Origin: Pluralibacter gergoviae ATCC 33028 = NBRC 105706
GTDB taxonomy: Bacteria > Pseudomonadota > Gammaproteobacteria > Enterobacterales > Enterobacteriaceae
DNA: 64,000 nucleotides
Reading direction: 5' to 3'
Assembly: GCF_001598855.1 (NCBI RefSeq)
Contig: NZ_BCZS01000006.1
Location: 62,001 to 126,000 of the forward strand
A program made the translations under genes and the position numbers. The notes under the pieces are model-generated. The model was not told the DNA's origin. It worked only from the letters and a program-made list of their open reading frames with translations, and searched no databases. Shown here piece after piece: positions 57,773-64,000 of the stretch (positions are counted from its first letter, which is position 1; each line of letters starts with the position of its first letter).

Positions 57773-58186
57773 ATGCTGGACAGACTCGACGCCGCGCTAC
57801 GCTTTCAGCAGGAAGCGCTGAATCTGCGCGCCCAGCGCCAGGAGATCCTGGCCTCAAACATCGCCAATGCCGATACCCCCGGGTATCAGGCCCGGGACAT
57901 CAGCTTTGCCGACGAGCTGAAAAAAGTGATGGCGCAAGGGCGGACGCAGGAGAGCCGCGTCGGTCTGACCCTGACCTCAAGCCGCCACATACCGGCCCAG
58001 GCGCTCAGCGGACCGCCGGTGGATTTGCTCTACCGCATTCCCGACCAGCCGTCGCTCGACGGCAATACCGTCGATATGGACCGCGAGCGAACCCAGTTCG
58101 CCGATAACAGCCTGCAGTACCAGACCGATCTTACGGTCCTGGGCGGGCAGATCAAAAGCATGCTCAGCGTACTGCAGGGGAACTAA
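57773..58186 (+). CDS. flgB: FlgB, proximal rod protein
   Basis: This 137-residue rod protein has the family motif [17 protein letters not shown] near the N-terminus. The start at 57773 ([16 protein letters not shown]) follows GGAGAAGAC; 20 more upstream codons are open but unlike the family. It is the first gene of flgBCDEFGHI. Confidence 0.95.
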   Translation: MLDRLDAALRFQQEALNLRAQRQEILASNIANADTPGYQARDISFADELKKVMAQGRTQESRVGLTLTSSRHIPAQALSGPPVDLLYRIPDQPSLDGNTVDMDRERTQFADNSLQYQTDLTVLGGQIKSMLSVLQGN

Positions 58187-58189
58187 CGT

Positions 58190-58594
58190 ATGGCGCTACT
58201 GAATATTTTTGAGGTGACCGGCTCCGCGCTGGCGGCCCAGTCCCAGCGGCTCAACGTCGCCGCCAGCAACATGGCGAACGCCGACAGCGCCACCGGGCCA
58301 GACGGTCAGCCCTATCGCGCGAAGCAGGTGGTGTTTCAGCTCAATGCCGCCCCCGGTGCCGCCACGGGCGGCGTGAAGGTCGCTGAAGTGACCGAAAGCG
58401 ACGCGCCGTTTAAGACGGTCTATCAGCCGGGCAACCCGCTGGCGGATGCCAAAGGTTACGTCAAGATGCCCAACGTCGACGTGGTGGGCGAGATGGTCAA
58501 CACCCTCTCGGCCTCCCGCAGCTATCAGGCCAACGTTGAGGTGCTCAACACCGTCAAGAGCATGATGCTCAAAACCCTGACTCTCGGTCAGTAA
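58190..58594 (+). CDS. flgC: FlgC, proximal rod protein
   Basis: This 134-residue rod protein matches FlgC ([60 protein letters not shown]). Its N- and C-terminal heptad helices pack in the rod core. It starts 3 bases after flgB. Confidence 0.96.
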   Translation: MALLNIFEVTGSALAAQSQRLNVAASNMANADSATGPDGQPYRAKQVVFQLNAAPGAATGGVKVAEVTESDAPFKTVYQPGNPLADAKGYVKMPNVDVVGEMVNTLSASRSYQANVEVLNTVKSMMLKTLTLGQ

Positions 58595-58605
58595 CGGAGA
58601 AAACC

Positions 58606-59292
58606 ATGTCGATTGCCGTTAACGTCAATGACCCGACCAATACCGGCGTCAATACCGCCAGCGGGAGCCTGACCACCAGCAATGCCGCCGATCTGCAGAG
58701 CAGCTTTCTGACGCTGCTGGTGGCGCAGTTGAAAAATCAGGATCCCACCAACCCGATGGACAACAGCCAGCTCACCTCCCAGCTGGCGCAGATCAGCACC
58801 GTCAGCGGGATTGAAAAGCTCAATACCTCGCTCGGCTCCATTTCCGGCCAGATCGACAGCAGCCAGTCGCTGCAGGCCAGCTCGCTGATTGGCCACGGGG
58901 TGATGATCCCCGGCGGCAGCGTGCTGGCGGGCAAAGGTAGCGACGGCGCGGCCAGCACAACGCCGTTCGGCGTTGAGCTGACCCAGGCCGCCGATAAGGC
59001 CACGGCTACCATCACCGACAGCACCGGTAAAGTGGTGCGCACACTGGATCTCGGCAACCTGAGCGCGGGCGTGCATTCATTTACCTGGGACGGCGCGGCG
59101 GCAGACGGCGCGGCGGTACCGGACGGCGCCTACAGCGTGTCGATTAACGCTACCGGCGCCGGCGCGCAGCTGGTGGCCCAGCCGCTGCAGTTCGCGCTGG
59201 TGCAGGGCGTGACCCGGGGCAGCAGCGGCAATCTGCTGGATCTCGGTACTTACGGTACGACCACCCTCGACAACGTTCGTCAAATTATCTAA
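58606..59292 (+). CDS. flgD: FlgD, hook-cap scaffold
   Basis: This 228-residue protein has the FlgD N-terminal export region (FLTLLVAQLKNQDPTNPMDN) and a C-terminal fibronectin-like/tudor part (FTWDGAAADGAAVPDGAYSV). It caps the growing hook and is discarded. AACGGAG precedes the ATG. Confidence 0.95.
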   Translation: MSIAVNVNDPTNTGVNTASGSLTTSNAADLQSSFLTLLVAQLKNQDPTNPMDNSQLTSQLAQISTVSGIEKLNTSLGSISGQIDSSQSLQASSLIGHGVMIPGGSVLAGKGSDGAASTTPFGVELTQAADKATATITDSTGKVVRTLDLGNLSAGVHSFTWDGAAADGAAVPDGAYSVSINATGAGAQLVAQPLQFALVQGVTRGSSGNLLDLGTYGTTTLDNVRQII

Positions 59293-59306
59293 CCAGGAGT
59301 ACTGCG

Positions 59307-60557
59307 ATGGCCTTTTCTCAAGCGGTCAGCGGCCTGAACGCCGCCGCCACCAACCTCGACGTCATTGGTAACAACATTGCCAACACCGCCACCTACGGCT
59401 TCAAGGCGGGTACCGCCTCGTTTGCCGATATGTTCGCCGGCTCGAAAGTGGGCATGGGCGTTAAAGTGGCCGGCATTACCCAGGACTTTACCGACGGCAC
59501 CACCACCAATACCGGACGGGCGCTGGACGTCGCCATCAGCCAGAACGGCTTTTTCCGCCTGACCGACGGTAACGGCAGCGTTTACTACAGCCGCAACGGT
59601 CAGTTCAAGCTCGATGAAAACCGCAATCTGGTGAACATGCAGGGCATGCAGCTGACCGGCTATCCGGCGACGGGCACGCCGCCGACCATCCAGCAGGGCG
59701 CGAACCCGGTCGGGCTGAGCATTCCCAATACCCTGATGGCGGCAAAGGCCACCACCACGGCGTCGATGCAGATTAACCTTAACTCCACCGACGCGGCGCC
59801 CGCCCGCTCGCCGTTTGATATGACCAACGCCGATACCTACAACAAAAAAGGCGCCATCACCGTTTACGACAGCCTGGGCAACGCCCACGACGTTAACGTC
59901 TACTACGTGAAGGGCGCCGCCAACACCTGGGACGTCTATACCCAGGACGCCAGCGTGGCGGGCGCGGCGCAGAAGGCGGCGCAAATGCGCTTTAACGATA
60001 ACGGCACCCTGGAGGGCGTGTATAACTACGACGCCGCCGGTGCGCTTTCGGCGACGGCGAACCCGACGCCGGACATTCAGATTGGCCTCGCCTCCCTCAA
60101 CGGATCGGCGGCCAGCGACTTCTCGCTCAGCTTCTTCAACTCCATGCAGCAGAACACCGGCTCCAACGATATCGTTGCCAGCAGCCAGAACGGCTACAAG
60201 CCGGGCAATCTGGTGGGCTATCAGATTAACGACGACGGCTCGGTGGTGGGCAACTACTCCAACGAACAGTCGCAGCTGATGGGGCAGATCGTGATGGCCA
60301 ACTTCGCCAACAACGAAGGCCTGCAGTCGGAAGGCGATAACGTCTGGTCCGCGACCCGCGCCTCCGGCGTGGCGCTGCTCGGCACCGCGGGCACAGGCGG
60401 CTTCGGCACCCTGACCAACGGCGCGCTGGAGGCCTCCAACGTCGATATGAGCAAAGAGCTGGTCAATATGATCGTCGCCCAGCGCAACTATCAGTCGAAC
60501 GCCCAGACCATCAAGACCCAGGACCAGATCCTCAATACCCTGGTTAACCTGCGCTAA
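59307..60557 (+). CDS. flgE: FlgE, flagellar hook protein
   Basis: This 416-residue hook subunit has the N-terminal rod motif FSQAVSGLNAAATNLDVIGN and the C-terminal DMSKELVNMIVAQRNYQSNA, with variable middle domains exposed on the hook. The length is normal for enteric FlgE. AGGAG precedes the ATG. Confidence 0.96.
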   Translation: MAFSQAVSGLNAAATNLDVIGNNIANTATYGFKAGTASFADMFAGSKVGMGVKVAGITQDFTDGTTTNTGRALDVAISQNGFFRLTDGNGSVYYSRNGQFKLDENRNLVNMQGMQLTGYPATGTPPTIQQGANPVGLSIPNTLMAAKATTTASMQINLNSTDAAPARSPFDMTNADTYNKKGAITVYDSLGNAHDVNVYYVKGAANTWDVYTQDASVAGAAQKAAQMRFNDNGTLEGVYNYDAAGALSATANPTPDIQIGLASLNGSAASDFSLSFFNSMQQNTGSNDIVASSQNGYKPGNLVGYQINDDGSVVGNYSNEQSQLMGQIVMANFANNEGLQSEGDNVWSATRASGVALLGTAGTGGFGTLTNGALEASNVDMSKELVNMIVAQRNYQSNAQTIKTQDQILNTLVNLR

Positions 60558-60575
60558 CGCTGACGGGACGACGCA

Positions 60576-61334
60576 ATGGATCACGCAATCTATACCGCGA
60601 TGGGCGCGGCCAGCCAGACGCTGGAGATGCAGTCGGTAACGGCGAGCAACCTTGCCAACGCTTCCACGCCGGGCTTTCGCGCCCAGCTTACCGCCCTGCG
60701 CGCGGTGCCGGTCAACGGCGACAGCCTCGAGACCCGCACTCTGGTCACCGGCTCGACGCCGGGGGCCGATATGACGCCGGGCCAGCTCAACTACACCGGA
60801 CGTCCGCAGGATGTTGCCGTACAGCAGGACGGCTGGCTGGTGGTGCAGGGCGCCGACGGCACGGAAGGCTACACCCGCAACGGCAACATCCAGATAACTG
60901 CCGCCGGGCAGTTGACCATCCAGGGACATCCGGTGGTCGGCGACGGCGGCGGTCCGCTGATGGTGCCGGAAGGCGCGCAGATTACCATCGCCGCCGACGG
61001 CACCATCTCGGCCCTCAACCAGGGCGATCCGGTCAATACCGTCTCGCCGGTGGGCCGTCTGAAGATGATCAAAGCCGAAGGCCGGGAGCTGACGCGCGGC
61101 GATGACGGTATGTTCCGCCTGACTGCGCAGGCGCAGGCCGAGCGCGGGGCGGTGCTGCCGTCAGATCCCAGCCTGACCCTGCAATCCGGGGTGCTGGAGG
61201 GCAGCAACGTGACGCCGGTGGTGGCGATGGCCGACATGATCGACAGCGCGCGCCGTTTTGAGATGCAGATGAAGGTCATCAGCAGCGTGAATGAAAACGA
61301 GCAGAAAGCGAACCAGCTTCTGTCACTGAGTTAA
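60576..61334 (+). CDS. flgF: FlgF, proximal rod protein
   Basis: This 252-residue rod protein matches FlgF (MGAASQTLEMQSVTASNLAN; NASTPGFRAQLTALRAVPV; LEGSNVTPVVAMADMIDSAR). It lies between flgE and flgG in the usual order. Confidence 0.95.
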   Translation: MDHAIYTAMGAASQTLEMQSVTASNLANASTPGFRAQLTALRAVPVNGDSLETRTLVTGSTPGADMTPGQLNYTGRPQDVAVQQDGWLVVQGADGTEGYTRNGNIQITAAGQLTIQGHPVVGDGGGPLMVPEGAQITIAADGTISALNQGDPVNTVSPVGRLKMIKAEGRELTRGDDGMFRLTAQAQAERGAVLPSDPSLTLQSGVLEGSNVTPVVAMADMIDSARRFEMQMKVISSVNENEQKANQLLSLS

Positions 61335-62147
<813 letters not shown>

Positions 62148-62201
62148 GCCCTGACCGGCGCGACCCCGCGCCGGATATTTGACGCAGAAGACAGAACCGC
62201 A

Positions 62202-62900
62202 ATGTACAGACACGCCGCGTTACGCTATTCGCAGCTCGCCCTTCTGGCCATGACCCTGGCCGGATGCGCGTGGATCCCCTCTAAGCCGCTGGTGCAGGGG
62301 GCGACCTCCGCGCAGCCGGTGCCCGGCCCGGTGCCGGTAGCCAACGGCTCGATTTTCCAGAGCGCCCAGCCCATCAACTACGGCTATCAGCCGCTGTTTG
62401 AGGACCGGCGTCCGCGCAACGTCGGCGACACGCTGACCATCGTCCTGCAGGAGAACGTCAGCGCGTCGAAAAGCTCCTCGGCGAACGCCAGCCGCGATGG
62501 CAAAACCGGCTTCGGCTTCGATACCGTACCGCGCTATCTGCAGGGGCTGTTCGGTAACGCCCGCGCCGATGCCGATGTTTCCGGTAGCAACGCGTTCAAC
62601 GGCAAGGGCGGGGCCAATGCCAGCAACACCTTCAGCGGTACGCTTACCGTCACCGCCGACCAGGTGCTGGCCAACGGCAACCTGCACGTCGTCGGCGAGA
62701 AGCAGATTGCCATCAACCAGGGCACCGAGTTTATCCGCTTCTCCGGCGTGGTGAACCCGCGCACCATCAGCGCCAGCAACACCGTCTCCTCGACCCAGGT
62801 GGCGGACGCGCGCATTGAGTACGTCGGCAACGGCTACATTAACGAAGCGCAGAATATGGGCTGGCTGCAGCGCTTCTTCCTCAACCTGTCTCCGATGTAA
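62202..62900 (+). CDS. flgH: FlgH, L-ring lipoprotein
   Basis: This 232-residue outer-membrane lipoprotein has a signal with the lipobox LAGC (Cys22) and the FlgH body ([40 protein letters not shown]). It forms the L ring around the rod. Confidence 0.96.
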   Translation: MYRHAALRYSQLALLAMTLAGCAWIPSKPLVQGATSAQPVPGPVPVANGSIFQSAQPINYGYQPLFEDRRPRNVGDTLTIVLQENVSASKSSSANASRDGKTGFGFDTVPRYLQGLFGNARADADVSGSNAFNGKGGANASNTFSGTLTVTADQVLANGNLHVVGEKQIAINQGTEFIRFSGVVNPRTISASNTVSSTQVADARIEYVGNGYINEAQNMGWLQRFFLNLSPM

Positions 62901-62911
62901 CGAGGTGGACA

Positions 62912-64000
62912 ATGTTTAAGTTCCTGACGGTTATCGCGTTTGCGCTGATGGCCACCGCGGCGCAGGCGGACCGCATCCGCGATCTCACCAGCGTGCAGGG
63001 CGTGCGCCAGAACTCGCTTATCGGCTACGGTCTGGTGGTGGGGCTGGACGGCACCGGCGACCAGACCACCCAGACGCCGTTTACCATCCAGAGCCTCAAC
63101 AACATGCTCTCCCAGCTCGGGATCACCGTCCCGGCGGGCACCAACATGCAGCTGAAGAACGTGGCGGCGGTGATGGTTACCGCCCAACTGCCGGCCTTTG
63201 CCCGCCAGGGGCAGACCGTCGACGTGGTGGTCTCTTCGCTGGGCAACGCCAAGAGCCTGCGCGGCGGTACGCTGCTGATGACCCCGCTTAAGGGCGTGGA
63301 CAGCCAGGTCTATGCCCTGGCGCAGGGCAATATTCTGGTCGGCGGCGCGGGCGCCGCCGCCGGAGGCAGCAGCGTGCAGGTTAACCAGCTCAACGGCGGA
63401 CGCATTACCGGCGGGGCCACTATCGAGCGCGAGCTGCCGAGCCAGTTCGGGCAGGGCAACACCATCAACCTGCAGCTGAATGAGGAAGATTTCGGCATGG
63501 CGCAGCAGATAGCCGATACCATCAACCGCCGGGGCAGCTATGGCCTGGCGACGGCCCTCGACGCGCGCACCGTGCAGATCCGCGGCGCCAGCGGCAGCAC
63601 GAATCAGGTGCGGATGCTGGCGGACATTCAGAACATGGAGGTGAACGTCACCCCGCAGGACGCGAAGGTGATAGTCAACTCGCGCACCGGCTCGGTGGTG
63701 ATGAACCGGGAAGTCAGTCTCGACACCTGCGCGGTGGCTCAGGGCAATCTGTCGGTGACCGTCAACCGCAATTACCAGGTTAACCAGCCGGATACACCGT
63801 TCGGCGGCGGCAATACCGTCGTCACGCCGCAGACCCAGATAGATTTACGCCAGAGCGGCGGTTCGCTGCAGAGCGTGCGCGCCAGCGCCAGCCTCAACAA
63901 CGTGGTGCGCGCCCTCAACGCGCTGGGCGCCACGCCGATGGAGCTGATGTCGATTCTGCAGGCGATGCAGAGCGCGGGCTGCCTGCGGGCGAAGCTGGAA
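62912..64000 (+). CDS. flgI: FlgI, P-ring protein (cut by the window end)
   Basis: The frame runs from ATG at 62912 to the last base, 363 codons without a stop. It has a signal peptide ([19 protein letters not shown]) and FlgI motifs ([35 protein letters not shown]). It forms the periplasmic P ring with FlgA's help. The last residues GCLRAKLE match the family end, so about two codons and the stop are missing. GAGGTGGACA precedes the start. Confidence 0.96.
   Translation, partial: MFKFLTVIAFALMATAAQADRIRDLTSVQGVRQNSLIGYGLVVGLDGTGDQTTQTPFTIQSLNNMLSQLGITVPAGTNMQLKNVAAVMVTAQLPAFARQGQTVDVVVSSLGNAKSLRGGTLLMTPLKGVDSQVYALAQGNILVGGAGAAAGGSSVQVNQLNGGRITGGATIERELPSQFGQGNTINLQLNEEDFGMAQQIADTINRRGSYGLATALDARTVQIRGASGSTNQVRMLADIQNMEVNVTPQDAKVIVNSRTGSVVMNREVSLDTCAVAQGNLSVTVNRNYQVNQPDTPFGGGNTVVTPQTQIDLRQSGGSLQSVRASASLNNVVRALNALGATPMELMSILQAMQSAGCLRAKLE

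Noticed and set aside
59289-60929. 546-codon open frame antisense to flgE and flgF
   Set aside because: The flagellar genes on the plus strand are certain; this translation has no recognisable feature.

Overview
The window is chromosomal DNA of a motile, high-GC member of the Enterobacteriaceae. Nearly every gene has a close Escherichia coli counterpart (bluR/bluF, agp, wrbA, rut, put, efe, phoH, ghrA, opgGH, lpxL, pyrC, murJ, flg). The GC-rich third codon positions and local gene order fit the Enterobacter/Klebsiella/Pluralibacter side of the family better than E. coli. I cannot fix the genus from sequence alone.

Layout. 1-3820: blue-light/biofilm regulatory cluster, with bluF and bluR on the minus strand diverging from ycgZ-ymgA-ariR, and TGTACA dyads that look like BluR operators. 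3817-7024: a VOC-fold protein, agp, wrbA-yccJ and the KGG protein ymdF. 7132-14438: a DMT exporter, then the pyrimidine-degradation operon rutABCDEFG (minus strand, with a sigma-54 promoter and a RutR box) and its divergent regulator rutR. 14435-20955: an LprI-like protein, then the divergent proline genes putA and putP around a control region with GTTGCA operators. 21063-25764: the Fur-boxed iron operon efeUOB, then phoH. 25777-26877: an Old Yellow Enzyme reductase.

27000-32770 is the one clear accessory region and is visibly AT-rich. It holds a lipase-like effector with an ankyrin lipoprotein beside it (Tle-Tli-like, apparently a type VI secretion effector/immunity pair), then a tRNA-Ser(GGA). 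Next come a solute-binding-like protein without a signal peptide and a membrane-anchored HExxH metallopeptidase-like toxin candidate with a small overlapping partner gene. A second, identical tRNA-Ser(GGA) closes the region. Each tRNA copy has its own promoter and terminator and is followed, in the direction of tRNA transcription, by copies of a tRNA-associated repeat resembling RtT RNA. No integrase, transposase, VgrG, PAAR or Hcp gene was found there.

32994-43331: ghrA, ycdX-ycdY, ycdZ, clsC, and the osmoregulated periplasmic glucan genes opgC and opgGH, then yceK. The pga (poly-GlcNAc) and csg (curli) loci that E. coli carries in this interval are absent. 43332-53716: msyB, mdtG, lpxL, trhO, solA, bssS, dinI (LexA box), pyrC (PurR-like box), yceB, rimJ, yceH, yceM. 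53818-55886: murJ and two small conserved genes. 56178-64000: flagellar genes flgN-flgM-flgA (minus) and flgBCDEFGHI (plus), with flgI cut by the window end two codons before its expected stop codon.
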